Shown one piece after another: positions 21,121 through 34,034 of a DNA stretch of 64,000 nt. The notes beneath the pieces are model-generated. The model worked only from the letters and a program-made list of their open reading frames with translations, did no database searches and had not been told where the DNA came from. A program made the position numbers and the translations under genes. Every line of letters starts with the position of its first letter. The stretch's first letter is position 1. Origin of the DNA: Calliphora vicina (taxonomy: Eukaryota > Arthropoda > Insecta > Diptera > Calliphoridae); assembly GCF_958450345.1 (NCBI RefSeq), contig NC_088783.1:21641701-21705700 (forward strand), read 5' to 3'.

Positions 21121-22079
21121 ACGGTGGTTTATTTCCTTTAAATATATCGTATTCTTTTGATTACAAATAAAAGCAGTTTTGTAGTTTAAAATTGTAATAA
21201 TTATTTATTTAAATTTACTCGATAATTTAAATAGTCAGTTCACTCTCTTTTAATACAAACACTTTTAAAACACTCATTATATACAAGAATATGATATTAA
21301 AACTAACAGCGCCTACAATAAACATACTGACTACAACCCGCTGCTACTATTTATATACACAGTGCCATCTTTGAGTAGTTTCATGAATTATCTTATAACG
21401 GACAAAACTAGAATGTTCTATTTCTAGAGTTCTTAGCAGTTTTAACATTTAATGTGACCAATCCCACAAACAATGTTAATAACAGCATGTTATCAACATT
21501 GTTCATTAGTAGAAATTTCAAGCATTGGAAATGTTTATAAACATGATGTTACAGGCGGTTAAATTCAAATCGTTAATGCAACTTGGTAACAATGTGTTAC
21601 AAACTGAATAAGAAATGGTGTAATCAAACAAACTAAACTTTCATTTTTTCCTCCATACAAATGAGGTCACTCTAATGTGCATATACATATATAGTTTGAC
21701 AACAGACAATTGACCTACAAATATACAAAATTATAAAATATCAACAAATAATTGCATGTGTGTATTCCAACATATTTTATTGGCTGTTTGGATAAAACGT
21801 TTAGAATTTCCTGAATTATACCTGAATTTGAATACTGTGAAGCTTTTGAGATACATTTTATATAAATATTTGAATATTTAAAGGTAAATTATGAACTTCA
21901 AACCTTTGGCGAGGAAGACACAAAGAAAATAAAAGCCATTTTAGGGACTAAAGCTAAAGTGGACTAAAACTAAAATTATATTTGACACATATACACAAAC
22001 AGTGGCCCTTATATGGAACTTTTTCGATTTTCGGTGAACCGCTAAACATTTTGAATAGATGGAGTATATTTTGGCAAAG
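21121..22079. other. AT-rich stretch without recognised feature
   Basis: The only repeat noticed is CAAACTAAACTTTCATTTT near 21627, shared with 6253. No gene or RNA signature. Confidence 0.5.
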
Positions 22080-22310
22080 GCAAATATCAATGGCGCAAGG
22101 TAATGTTTTATATTTGGTGGGATCAAAAGGCTCATATCTATCCAGACCTTCACAGGGAAACGGCCAGGTTTTAAAACCGTAATATTCCATCATGACAACG
22201 CTAGGCCACATGTTGCTACACCTGTTATAAACTATTTAGAAAGAAGTGTTTGGGAAATTTTGCCTCACCCTCCTTCGTTCTTGGTCTCAAAAGATGAGCA
22301 GTTCTTTTGA
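22080..22310 (+). pseudogene. Mariner transposase fragment
   Basis: YLVGSKGSYLSRPSQGNGQV corresponds to the mariner IWWDQKG…L region. It is followed by VIFHHDNARPHVATPVINYL and ERSVWEILPHPPS, with the second catalytic aspartate (DNARPH) intact. The sequence then jumps to LVSKDEQ, so the region around the third aspartate is deleted. Both ends are truncated. Confidence 0.88.
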
Positions 22311-24494
22311 AACATTTTTTGACATACAAAATAAAACAATTCTTGTTGTTTTAGAAAAACCGATTTTTTTACATAGTCTGTTTTTACACAGGGCAAGTTT
22401 TCTTGCCGCAAGTCTGAGTTTATAGGAGAGAGAGACAAGAAGAAAGAAGAGTGGTACACACTTGCTTGTATTGGCAAGTCTCATCAATTCTCTTTTGTTT
22501 TCTCATTTTCACTATGGCGTCTATTAGGTTTTGACATACAAAATTTAACACAGACTTGCTGTGTATAAACAAACGAGCAAGTTTAAAAGTTAATCGAAGA
22601 GACTTGCTTCAAGTAAATTTGGTGTATGTAAAAGCAGACATTTTATACAAACCGAATATTAGGTTATAAAAAAAATCATATGATATCAATTAGAACACTT
22701 GGATGTGTGTAAGTTTTCTAGAATTTTCCAGTTTAAGTTTTTTCATCTCTACTTGTTCCACCAATGATTCAAGCTTTCGTTTAAAATATTAACAAATCGA
22801 AATATTTTGAACTTTTAGGCGAATGAAGAATTTCTATTTAAATTGCCTCTTTAATATTTTTTTATGTTAATTTTTCCCCCCATAAATTAATTTCTTTACA
22901 CTACAAGTGTTGTATTTGTTGTGATTGATTGCTTGCGATTGTGTTAATTTGCTCTCTTTATATTGGCTTAAATTGTCACAGCAATTGGCAATAAAATTAA
23001 ATTGACCATTTATTGTTTTGAGCAGCAGCATTCTCATGAACTACCACGATTGAATGCTGTTAAACAATACATTAATTATTAACAAAACTCTTGTATCTTG
23101 TAGGACAAACAAATAAATAAATAAATGAAAATGTCCTAAGTGGTATTTAATTAAAAATTAAATGAAACAATTCTACTTTTCTGAGCATAAACAAAAAAAA
23201 AAACAAGAAAAACCAGATCACTAGAGCGTATGATTGATATTTATTTATTTGTTTACGAAATGAAGGTAATTGATTGCTCATACGCCTACATTTAATTAAG
23301 ATTTAATTAAGTAACATTTTCATACATATAGATTTAATTTATTATAAGTTGCTTAATTTATATTATTAACATTAACATTTCCCATTTAATATACGAATAT
23401 TATCACATATATTTCTATGGTAAATAATAATTTACTAAAAGCATTTTAATTGTTTCATTTACATTTATTTTGTAATTACAATTATTTATTTTGTTGCTGG
23501 CATTGCAAATAAGTTTACCATTTTAATGGTTGCCATTAAAATAGTCAACTGGGATTAAAAGTGATTTCAATTGAATGTGTTGAGTTTAAGTGAAATATAG
23601 TTGATGGATGGCTGCATGGTTGAGTTGATTGATTGCAATAAATATCGTTACACCTGAGACCTGGCTTAGTTTTTGTTGAATAATATTAAATATTAGTTTG
23701 ATGTAGAACATTTAAATTGTATAGATATGAAATTAATTTCTATTAAGGTAAAAGTATATAGAAAATTCTGAAACAAAATTTACTCACTAATACGTAAAGG
23801 GTGTATTTCATATTAAATCATAAAGTTTACAGTATAGGATTATATATGGCTTTGCTGGCACTATGCACTAGTGTGGTCCTTATTTTGGACTTTTTTAATT
23901 TTCGATACTGTCAAGGTCTAAAATTGTTATTCGCCATCTTACAACGTTTAAAGCAAAGTATAACAAGTAGTCCGACTCTTTGGCAGCAGTACCTAACTCT
24001 AAACATGTGTTAGCATGATTCAAATAAACAAGCTTACTCCACTTCTCTCTCACAAAAATATTTTTGAAGTGTTTTAACAAAGTATACCAAGTAGTGCAAC
24101 TCTTTGACACTCTAAACATGTGTTAGTAACAAAAATGTACATGTGTTGGTGCCTTTTTAATTTTCACCAGACACACAGAGTTCTATAAAAATATTTAAAT
24201 TTTGTTCTATTTTCAATACCAAAAATTTAAACTCTGATCTGTAAACTAAATTCTACCCAAATAAAATTGTGTGTCCAAAATTATTAAAAAAAAAAATTTT
24301 CATTTGATCAAAAGCGTGTTTTGGAAATAAAAGTGTCCTGCAAAGTATTTAAAAAATTCGCCAAATATTGTGTAGAAGTGTAATAAAGCGGTTCGGTATA
24401 TATTTAGTCGGAAAATCTAAGTTAAAATTTCTAGTATATTCTCTCACAAGGGTGTTGAATTCACACAGTACACGTATATGTGAGAGAGTAATAT
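22311..24494. other. AT-rich stretch; small direct repeat near 23.96/24.09 kb
   Basis: GTAGTCCGACTCTTTGGCAG…CTCTAAACATGTGTTAG at about 23967-24012 recurs as GTAGTGCAACTCTTTGACAC…TAAACATGTGTTAG at about 24092-24124. An inverted CTCTCACAAG/TATGTGAGAGAG pair lies at 24441-24488. No gene or element was recognised in the rest. Confidence 0.5.
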
Positions 24495-24929
24495 AAACAA
24501 GTAAGAGTGCTATATTCGGCTGTGCCCATAGGACCTACCCATTGTAGGTCAAACTTACTATGGTCTTATATACGTCGTTGCAAATGTCTTTAAAATATCT
24601 ATCATTAGATATCCATATTGTCTATATTAATGACTTAGTAATCCAGATATAGGTCCGATTTTGCTGATTTTAAATAGCAAAATTCTCGAAAGCATGTCTG
24701 ACAGAATTATTGAAGATTTGGATCCCGAAGATATCTGGAGTCTTCAGAAAATTGATTTCAACAGACAGACGGACAGACAGACAGACGGACATGGCTTAAT
24801 CGACTCCGCTATCTATAAGGATCCAGAATATATACATATACTTTATAGGGTCGGAAATGAAAAATGTAGAAATTATAAACGGAATGACAAACTTATATAT
24901 ACCCTTCTCACGAAGGTGAAGGGTATAAA
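24495..24929 (-). mobile_element. DINE-1/Helentron-like element, second family, minus orientation
   Basis: Read on the minus strand it starts TATACCCTTCACCTTCGTGA, then GGGTATATATAAGTTTGTCA, a GTCCGTCTGTCTGTCTGTCC tract, and ends with GCCGAATATAGCACTCTTAC then TTGTTT. The 5' and 3' signatures match 2801-3643. The terminal hairpin is partly eroded (TATTCGGCTGTGCC). No coding capacity. Confidence 0.75.
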
Positions 24930-25154
24930 AATAGAGAGTCGGACTACTTGGTATACTTTGTTTATTGGAATTATTTGAAATTAGTTTTTTGTAAACAATA
25001 AAAAAATCATTGCCACATATGAAACGTTTAATACATGTTTAATATTAATGTGTAGTTTATATTAATTCTTTAATGAAATTATTTGTTTCTTTTGTTAACC
25101 ATCCAGATTTTGACAAATCAAAAACATAGAGTACCGACCATTTAAATAATTAGA
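24930..25154. other. AT-rich stretch without recognised feature
   Basis: GAGTCGGACTACTTGGTATA near 24936 is an inverted copy of the short repeat at 23.96 kb; nothing else was seen. Confidence 0.45.
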
Positions 25155-25834
25155 TAACACAGGGCAACAAAATCGAACAAATGTTAGAGGCTTTTTAAAC
25201 TACTACACAATGTTGATATATTGTGGTTCCAGTAGTACAAATATGGTCCCAATTTTAAATTCTGTGGAGAAGTTTTTAAAAAAAAATTTTTCCAAAAAAT
25301 TGCAAATTTTTGTAGATGTTTTTCCACATAATTTATGATAACTCAAAAAGGTTTAGTCCGATATTACTGAAATAAACTTGGAAAAATTCAAATTTACATA
25401 ACCTTTATTTAACCTGTTTAAATATTGCGTTATAATCGCGTTTTAATTGAAGCAAAAAATATATTTTTTACGTGAAAATAGCTAATTTTTTTGTTTGAAA
25501 AATCGAAAACGGCAGAACTCTTTCAGGTTTATTACTTTATCACAAACCAACATACATATAATAGCAACAAAATGCGATATCGATTGATTGAATTTTGAAA
25601 TCGATTGATTCTTTTCGAATTTATTCACAATTAAGTGAATTCGCTCATTTTCACAAAATTTTACTTTTTTATCGATTGATTGAATTTTGAAAATATTTTC
25701 CCCATGCTATGTACAAATTTTCACATATATATTGCGTTTCAATCGGCTGAGTAGTTTCGGAGTTATAATAACAAATTGAAGCAAAATATATTTTTTAAGT
25801 GAATATAGCAAATTTTTTTACATAAATAAAAACT

Positions 25835-26511
25835 CAAAATATCTAAATTCGCTAATAACTTGGCCAATAAGCGTTTAATCACGAAAAAGAGCTCGATCTG
25901 TGATCACTCATATTTCTGACAAAAATTCGATTTTTTATATAAAAATTCAAAATATCTAAATTCGCTAATAACTTGGCCAATAAGCGTTTAATCAAGAAAA
26001 GCAACTTGATCTGTGACCAGTCATATTTCTGACCAAAATTAGATTTTTTATATTAAAACTCAAAATATCTGAATTCGCTAATAACTTGGCCAATAAGCGT
26101 TTAATCAAGAAAATGAGCTCGATCTGTGATCACTCATATTTCATAACAAAAATCGATTTTTTATATAAAAACTCAAAATATCTAAATTCGCTAATAACTT
26201 GGCTAATAAGTGTTGAATCAAGAAAATGAGCTCGATCTGTGATCACTCATATATTTTAACTAAAATTCGATTTTTTATATAAAAACTTAAAATATGTACA
26301 TTGATTTACACGTATTCTGTTGTTGCATGACTTAGGTTTTTGACAACAAACTTATATATATTTTATTCGATGTCTTATATGAACAAAAATGATCATTCAA
26401 TAATACGTTTTTTTTCTTTTTAACTATTTTTACCCTTTTCACAAATTCACAAATCGAACACAAATATTTTTTTTAACTTGGACAGGACAACGTCTGTCGG
26501 GCTAGTTGTTA
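25835..26511 (-). repeat. Dispersed repeat with CTAGCCCGACAGACGTTGTC start and 113-bp tandem units
   Basis: On the minus strand it begins CAACTAGCCCGACAGACG, a start seen in common insect interspersed repeats. After about 220 bases come four tandem units of about 113 bp, each with GATCACAGATCGAGCTC, CAAGTTATTAGCGAATTTA and TTTGAGTTTTTATATAAAAA (GATCTG landmarks at 25895, 26008, 26121 and 26233). The same element lies in plus orientation at 40785-42305. Its class is not certain. Confidence 0.65.
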
Positions 26512-26800
26512 ATAAATTCGAAAAGAATCAATCGATTTTTATTATCAATATCTCATTTTGTTCCTATTACATGTGGCTTTTCGATAATGCAATAAATCTG
26601 AAAATTTGTTGCCGATTTCGATTTTTCATGATTTATATAAAACACAAAAAATTTAATTTTTCACGTAAAAAATATATTTTTCGCTTCAATTATAACTTCG
26701 AAACAACTGAGCCGATAGAAATGCAATATATATATGAAAAATTTTACATAACATGGGGAAAATGTTTTCAAGTTTCAATCATTTAAAGGAAGAACATTAA

Positions 26801-27037
26801 CCCTCTAGCCGGCAAGGCTGCCTTTAGGCGGGTATGTTAAATGCATGTAATGCTGCTTTATTTGGTTATTTTTCCCATTATAAAGGTAAATATATGTAAA
26901 GAGACAAACAATTTACTTATTGTGATAAACAAGAACGTGCACTTGTCTTTTGTTTGTTTTCATTCCAACGTATTTTTTTTTCAAACAATAACCTGGCATG
27001 TTATTTTACCTCGAAATAAAATTGGCCGGTTAGAGGG
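26801..27037. mobile_element. piggyBac-type MITE, 237 bp, inserted in a tandem unit
   Basis: TTAA (26797-26800 and 27038-27041) flanks CCCTCTAGCCGGCAAGG and GGCCGGTTAGAGGG. The flanking text GAAGAACA-TTAA-CTACTCAATT is uninterrupted in the related unit at about 46719-46740, so the target duplication and empty site are both visible. Confidence 0.9.
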
Positions 27038-27475
27038 TTAACTACTCAATTTTATGTATATCAAACAAAAAAGTAAAATTTTGTGAAAATGAGCGAACTC
27101 ACTTAATTGTGAATAAATTCGAAAAGAATCAATCCCTTTTAAAGTTAAAAAAAATTATATTCTCGTAAAAAATATATTTTTTGCTTCAATTTGTTATTAT
27201 AACTCCGAAAGTACTTAGCCGATTGAAACGCAATATATAAATGGATTAAAGGTTATGTAAATCTCAACTTTTCTAGTTTACTTTAATAATATCGGACTAA
27301 CACTTTTTAAGTTATCATTAATTTTGTGGAGAAATGTCTAATAAAATTTATAATTTTTTAAAAAAAATGTATCCATAGAATTGAAAAATTTTACCATTTT
27401 TGTACTTAGGTAGCCATGATGCATCAAATATATATAGTGATTAGTAAAGACTTTTTTTGCTATTGGCCGGTGTAA

Positions 27476-29244
27476 ACATTGTTTACGAACAAAAGGTACC
27501 AATTTTACCAGTTTTTACCCCATTTGTTTCCCTTTCTGGTTCAAGTTTTGAAAAGGCAGCCTATTGACGTTTTCAAGTAAAGAGCTTTCTTAGTTCCAAA
27601 TTTCAATATAATATATATATGGATTAAATGGAGTAAATTTACTATCTCTAGTAAATGTTCGTTACACTTAACATCGCTAGTAGAATTTCTTTATTTATTT
27701 GAAGTAAACAAATTTTCATATTGCCAACAATTTCCACTTATTTCGCCCAGTGTAACTTGTGTGTTTGTGTGTATTTTTTTGGGTGGTAAGTTTCACTTAA
27801 TTCACTTGTTAAATATAAATTTTTAAAATGGATTTTAGCAACCAAGCAAAAGCTTTTAAAAGTTAAATCAATTTAAGTTTTATTCTATTTGGTTAAACTA
27901 AAAGCGGTAAATATTTGGATGTGGGAAAACTTAGATGGATTTAAATCTATTAGAACACACATAAACACACTTTAGAAAAAAATAAATGCAACATAAAAAA
28001 TACTAAAAAAATACATGAAAAGTTATATTAAATCTTACAATGTTTAATTTTGCTTGTTTTGCAGTTGTTTGTAAAACACTTACATAAATACATATTATTT
28101 TAGCTTTAAAATTAACCCTAATTTCTTAAACTAAAATTCCCCTAATAAGAAGCAACAACAATTTGTGAAATAAAAGCATTAAATTGCTGCTGAGCTTATA
28201 TTGTAGTTGGTTGTTTCTTATCTAAAATCATGCTTAAAACTAGAGAACTACAATGAAGGACATTTTTCGCTAGAGGCTGACTGACTATTTCTTTTTTTTC
28301 TTAAAAGACGTTTTTCATGTTCAACAACATTTCATTTCAACAGTCATTTCTCAAGTTAACAAACAACTGCAACAAAAACATCAACGACAACGACTTTAAG
28401 TACAATGAAAAAGCGAAGAAAAGCAAATGCAGCAGAAAAATTAAAAGAAAAACTAAAGAAAATAAAACCAACAGAAAAATTACAAAAAAATAAAAATAAA
28501 AAACTTAAAAAGAAAACGTATTACTTAAGAACAGCATCAAGTATGAAAATAATATCTTGAAAAAAACCGAATGAACTGGGAAAAAAAGTTTAATATCAGG
28601 TACCAGGTTTAAGTACCACAACCAGTAGTGACTGGCAAGAGCAGCAATTATACGAGAAATAGTGATGGCGGATATTCTAGCACAGTTTTTAAATCTGAAA
28701 AAAGTGACATTAATAAAATCTCATATGTATAATAACACATTTTTTAAGTCATGGAAATATAAACGGACAACAGTATGTGATAAAAGACCAAAAAAAAAAG
28801 ACACATGTCTCCTAGTTTTGCCCAAAGTCATGCACTTTTTTTTGCAAATAAGTGATCATTTTCTCAGGCTCATATCTTCGGAATTGTGATTTACTCTCTG
28901 AGGCAAACAAAAATTGTGAACATAAAAAATCGAAAAAAAAAATCATCTTCAAGATCAAAATCGCAAAAAAAAAATCAAAATAAAATTTGTTATAGCTGCC
29001 TAAAAGTATACTTTAGTTTATAATAATTTAATTCCTTCAGTTTTTTCTTACTATTGAACTACCTAAACGGTCTTAAGAATCATTCCTAGGAAGTTCATAT
29101 GTTCTAGAAAGTTGTTTACTGTGATCTTAGGTACATTGGAAAAAAATTTTTTTCCAAAAAATTAAAAAAACATCTTTGGAAAAAAAATAAATTTTGTTTA
29201 CCTAAAAATATGTATTTAAAATTTTTTATTTTGAAGTATAATTT
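27476..29244. other. AT-rich stretch; dispersed repeat in its right part
   Basis: The part 28800-29150 shares GTCATGCACTTTTTTTT, AATCATTCC and TTCATATGTTCTAGAAAGTT with the reverse complement of 36470-36760, so it is a dispersed repeat. 28380-28520 is A-rich simple sequence. No gene was recognised; the 75-codon frame at 28662 lies in this repeat. Confidence 0.5.
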
Positions 29245-29296
29245 GGTGAAGGGTATATAAGATTCGGCATAGCCGAATATAGTTGTCTTACTTGAT
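29245..29296 (+). mobile_element. 3' end of a second-family Helentron-like element
   Basis: GGTGAAGGGTATATAAGATT is followed by the hairpin GATTCGGCATAGCCGAATA and TAGTTGTCTTACTTG. This is the terminal signature of the family at 2801-3643. The matching 5' end was not found nearby. Confidence 0.72.
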
Positions 29297-31094
29297 AAAA
29301 TATGTTTCGTAATTATTGCTACTAAACTGTGCAGCCTCTAAACGTTATCCGATTTTGCTAAAATTTTCAGTTTTTAGATGGCTGAGAATAATTTTAGTTT
29401 TGGAATATCGAAAAAAGTGTAATGTGTAATGATCAGCAACCATAAATCCATCTGCTGTGGTAATTACAAGTCAAATTTAACTATTAATTAAAAATTTTAT
29501 GAAATTTCCTAAAACTGCTAGGATTTTCCCCTCAAGTATCTTACAAATCGTACTTATATTCATCACAGTAGTTGTGTGCGGTACAAGCGATAGCACAGGT
29601 ATTTGCTCTAGTGTCAGCAGTTGTAGTAGTTGTAGTGCAATGCAATGAAATGTGAAACCATGTCAAGTGTTGTTGTTCTTGTTGTTGTTGCTGCTGTTCT
29701 TGCCGCTAAAACTGCAGCTTGTGTGTGTTAGTTTAAAAGTGCAATAAATACAGGGTACTGGTTATATGTATAGTTATGTGTGTTATATATTTAAGAAAAA
29801 TTAAGTTTTATTTTCTCACTCTCTCTCTCTCTGTTTTTCCCTACCCACAGCTCACCCTACAACTTCACAATTTTAACTTTAGGGAAAAAATCTAGTTAGT
29901 TAAAAGTTTAGTTTTTTTTTTGCTATAGAAATTTAACAAGGAAATAAGGTCAACATTTATAACAAGATAGTTTTTTTTTATTTTTCAAAAAAATATTGTT
30001 ACACACACAAACACATTTATTTAATGTTTAATTAAGGAAAATAAAATTAAAGCCATCTTCATGATGATGAAGATGTTTGTCATAATTTTGTTACACAATA
30101 TTAACACAAACTCTGTTAACCTACATTTTATGTTATGCATGCATATTTAAAGATCTGTTAACTGTTTGTCTCCCCTTTACACTCTCTCCTTCTCATTCTA
30201 TATTTTTCTTTGAAGCAATTAACATGTTTGCCGTCATAGTCGTCAAATGCGTTTGAAGTATTTTTCCGTTTCCTTTTTGTGAAATAATTGTGTATTACCT
30301 TCATTTTGTCGTTTCTTTTTATTTAAGCATTCATAAAGGTTTTTGTAAAAATAGCTAAAGAAAATGTTAAGAAAATGAAAAACGGTCACTATCGTAACGT
30401 TTAATACTCTACTACTTTTCGAATTCTTCGAAATTTTAACATGATTTTTATTTAATATTTTAATTGTGGTGAGAAATATCTACTTAATTAACATGTTAAT
30501 GAAATTAAAAATAAGATAGACAAAATCTTATACTGTAATTACGATCGTATATAATTTTCTATCCCTGATTATTTAGGCAGTAAATTCGGAAATATCTTCA
30601 GACTTATACTCAATAAATATTAACCTAACATTTAAAAATGCTCAATATTCCTTCTTGCCACATGTTGCCAACCACAACACAAACCAATTATTTAGCTTTC
30701 CCTTAACAATGTTGCAGAGTATTCAAATATTTATTACAAGAAAAAAAGAAACATATGCATAAATAAAATAAAAATAGTTAGTTGTCTTTTCTATTCATAA
30801 AATATTCACAACTTTTGTTGTCAGTCATAACTGCCTTTAGCTTTAAAGCTTGAAAAGTAAAGAAATATTTAAATATAAATGAGGAGAAGAAAAAGTTTCT
30901 TTATTTTTTTTTTGGTATAAACATACATTTATAAATACAAAAACACTTGTTGTGTAGTCATACATTCATACAAACACATAGAAATAAAAATATATGACGG
31001 TCAAGTGGTAGAAAAGAAAATATTTTTAACTCAGTTTCAGTTTCATATTTTTGGTTTTACTTTAAAATAGAAACTAGTTTTTTTAAGAGATTTT
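29297..31094. other. AT-rich stretch; small simple repeats only
   Basis: TTATCCGATTTTGCTAAAAT near 29346 recurs inverted near 60270. A CT-dinucleotide run lies at 29817-29834 and GTT/GCT triplets at 29668-29702. No coding, RNA or element signal was seen otherwise. Confidence 0.5.
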
Positions 31095-31779
31095 TATACC
31101 CTACACTACCTACAATATATAATGCGTTTGTGCAGATGTTTGTAACGCCCAAAAATATTAATCTAACACCCACCTTAAAGTATACCGATCGACTTAGAAT
31201 CACTTTATGAGTCGATTAAATGATGTCCGTCCTTCCGTCAGGCTGGTCGGCTGGCTGTCCATGTAAACCTTGTTCGCAGAGTACAGGTCGCAATTTTGAA
31301 GATATTTCGATAAAATTTAGTACAAGGATTTAGGCCCAAGGACGGAGCCTATTGAAACTGTCTGAAATCGGTTCATTATTTCACCTAGCTCCCATACAAA
31401 TGTCCTTCCGAAATTGGACTTTATCGGTCATAAATACAAAATTCATGTCACCAAATTTTGTTACGATCGGTCCATAATTAGTCATAGCTCCCATATAGAC
31501 CCGCTTCCGAAAATAACTTTAACCTGCATAAATCGCTTAAAAATGTTGATATACACACAAAATTCAACATAAATAACTTTCATATAGACATAAATCACAC
31601 GACCTAATTTCATGGTGATCGGTTCATAATTGGTCATAGCTCCCATATATGGCTCACTTCCGAAAATCACTCAAAAATATAAATTATTGAAATTTTAAAA
31701 TGAAAATTGTTATTGCTCTTTTAATTAGTGTAGGGTATTATATGGTCGGGCTTGACCGACCATACTTTCTTACTTGTTT
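31095..31779 (+). mobile_element. DINE-1/Helentron-like element, first family, near complete
   Basis: It begins TATACCCTACACTACC with TTAAAGTATACCGATCGACT and GATGTCCGTCCTTCCGTC. It carries repeated CATAGCTCCCATATA modules, then the subterminal inverted motif TAGTGTAGGGTATTA, the hairpin GGTCGGGCTTGACCGACC and the end TTCTTACTTGTTT. At 685 bp it is the most complete family-1 copy here. DINE-1-like elements are non-autonomous and depend on Helentron replicases, none of which is in the window. Confidence 0.82.
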
Positions 31780-33272
31780 GATAAAATGGTTTTATAAGGT
31801 CAAAAATAGTGCAGCCAATAAATAATCACTATTCGTAAGAGAGTATCAGCTGGGGTTGTAAATTTTTCGAGTTTAATTTTAATCTAATAAAAGTTTATAT
31901 TTTTTTGTTTTTTTATTCGAGTGAGTGATTAATTTTCAAATTTAAATTATTCGAAAAAATGTTAAAAATGAATCGAACACCAGAATCATAAAAAATAAAA
32001 AAATTTAATCGATTAAAATTAAACTCGATTGACAATCCTAGTTGATACACACTCAATGTTTGACTATAAAAAAACCGCATGTAAAGTAATACAATGGTGT
32101 TAAATCACACGAACAAGGGGGTCAATCAATACTGATCAGCGAAACGACAGAGTTCAAGACCATATGAGGAACCGCAGAACAAAAGCTACTTTTTTGCGCA
32201 TTTAAAAGTTTTGGGAAATTGAGTTTTATTTATTTCGACCCCTTAAAAAACTGCATTAACCTGGAAATGGTAACAAGTTTCTTACTTATCAATAGAAACA
32301 TCTAACTGCCATAAGTCGTCGCATTAAATGTTAAGGATGTTTGATATAAACCATTTTAATATCGAAAAAAGAACCTTTTGTTAAAAAATAAAGGAAAAAC
32401 TGTACATTTTGTTAAAAACTAAATTAAAAAGTATGTTTTTTTTAACGATAATATTTTAAATGAATGTTTTTAATCCTGATCTAATATATAAACAAATTAA
32501 TATATAAACAAATTGAAATTAAATATTTTTTTTTTCGTTTTTACTAGTGTTGTACCTTTTGTTAAGCACAAATTTTTTTACTTAGTAAAAAAATTTTAAA
32601 AATGTTGCTAAATTTATTATTTCTAGTAAATTTCAACCCAAATATTATAAAAATACCAAAACACCAATTTTTGAAAAAATGCAAAAAAAGTACCTTTTGT
32701 TCTGCGGCTCCTCATATAATGTCATAAGTATGTCATGTACAAACAACTGTCGTCCACATCAATATCATCCAATTTCCTATATATTCTTCTTTTGCCAACT
32801 GTATACTTTCAAACTGAGAAACTCTCCAGTTCCTCAAGCTTATTTGAATAAAAAACTTTTTCCCAAAAAAATTACAAAAAATCAATTTTTCGTTTGTTTC
32901 TTATCTTCTAATTATATAATGTTTAGATTTCCTTTCATCTTCTTAGTCTGGCCTTAAGTAAATCACTTGTAACTCAGTCTGGCCAAATTTATGTCTGTAT
33001 CTTTATACAAAAATGTCTGGCTGTCTTCATGTCAGTCTGCCTACCTCTCTCTCGCTTTGTCTTTCCAATCCAAAATATAACAATAAAAAAAATATTAAAT
33101 TCAACAACACATTGAATGTTTTATTTATCTTAAATGTATGAACTTTTTTATTCATAAGCTTTAAGAAGCATGAATGTAGATTTATAAAAGATAATTGAAA
33201 TTTTTTTTTTTGAAGACATGTTGGAAATAATTAGTAAAACCAGCGGGAAATTAGACAAAAAAACAATCCAAA
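31780..33272. other. AT-rich stretch with one transposase scrap
   Basis: Apart from the fragment at 32094-32165 no feature was recognised. Open frames such as 32679-32957 are AT-rich and featureless. Confidence 0.5.
32094..32165 (-). pseudogene. Short IS630/Tc1/mariner-type transposase scrap
   Basis: The minus strand reads SVVSLISID, a stop, then PPCSCDLTPL, the counterpart of the transposase motif VNWPPRSCDLTPLD. It matches the longer relic at 59745-60190, minus strand. Nothing recognisable extends beyond it. Confidence 0.6.
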
Positions 33273-33881
33273 AACAAGCAAGAATGTATGGTCGGTCAAG
33301 ATGGACCGCTCACCATGAAATTAGATCGTGAGATTTAGGTCTCTATGAAAGTTATTCATGTTGAATTGTGTGTGTATACCAACATTTTTAAGAGATCTAT
33401 GCACGTTAAAGTGATTTTCGGAAGCGGCTCTATATGGGAGCTATGACTAATTATGGACCGATCGTAACAAAATTTGGTGACATGAATTCTGTATATATTA
33501 AACTTATTTGGAGTGCAATTTGTGGAGATACATTTATAAATTAAACATTTATGACCGATAAAGTCCAATTCGGAAGGGCATTTGTATGGGGGCTAGGTGA
33601 AATAATGAACCAATTTCATCCAATTTCAATGGGCTTGGTCCTTGGTCCGAAAAAATAATATGTACCAAATTTGATCGAAATATCTTCAAAATTGCGACCT
33701 GTACTTTGCTCACAAGGTTTACATGGACAGACAGACGAACAGACATCGTTTAATCGACTCAGAAAGTGATTCTAAGTCGATCAGTATACTTTAAGGTGTG
33801 TGTTAGACTAATATTTTTCGGCGTTACAAATATCTACACAAACGCATAATACCCTCCCCAATATGGTGGTGTAGGGTATAA
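33273..33881 (-). mobile_element. DINE-1/Helentron-like element, first family, minus orientation
   Basis: Read on the minus strand it starts TATACCCTACACCACCATAT, with AAGTATACTGATCGACTT and a GTCTGTTCGTCTGTCTGTCC tract, and ends CTTGACCGACCATAC then ATTCTTGCTTGTTT. The interior matches 31095-31779 and 36790-37276 closely. The terminal hairpin is eroded on one arm (GGTCCATCTTGACCGACC). Confidence 0.82.
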
Positions 33882-34034
33882 AAACAACATCCATATGTAT
33901 TCCTTAAAATATTAGGAGTAGATAGTTGACCTGATTTTATTTATTAACTGCTAGGCTGGCTAAGGATTGGCAATGGTAAAGCTAATGATAACTGACTTAA
34001 TATACGAATTATCAGGGAACCGGAAATATGATTT

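Larger units (their letters stand above)
25158..27472. mobile_element. TIR element with TAA target duplication and internal 365-bp tandem units
   Basis: The left end is CACAGGGCAACAAAATCG and the right end GCTATTGGCCGGTG, with TAA on each side (25155-25157 and 27473-27475). Subterminal inverted similarity extends roughly 140 bp. The interior holds tandem units (TAACTCCGAAACTACTGAGC-type, ATTCACTTAATTGTGAATAA-type) in the two orientations, a dispersed repeat (25835-26511, minus) and a piggyBac-type MITE (26801-27037). A TWA duplication is typical of PIF/Harbinger, but no transposase is present. The same family occurs at 37503-38901. Confidence 0.7.

Noticed and set aside
26478..26786. 102-codon frame and its relatives at 37760, 38079, 38431 and 47413
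   Set aside because: These are the same 365-bp tandem repeat read through in each array; the similar peptides reflect DNA repetition.
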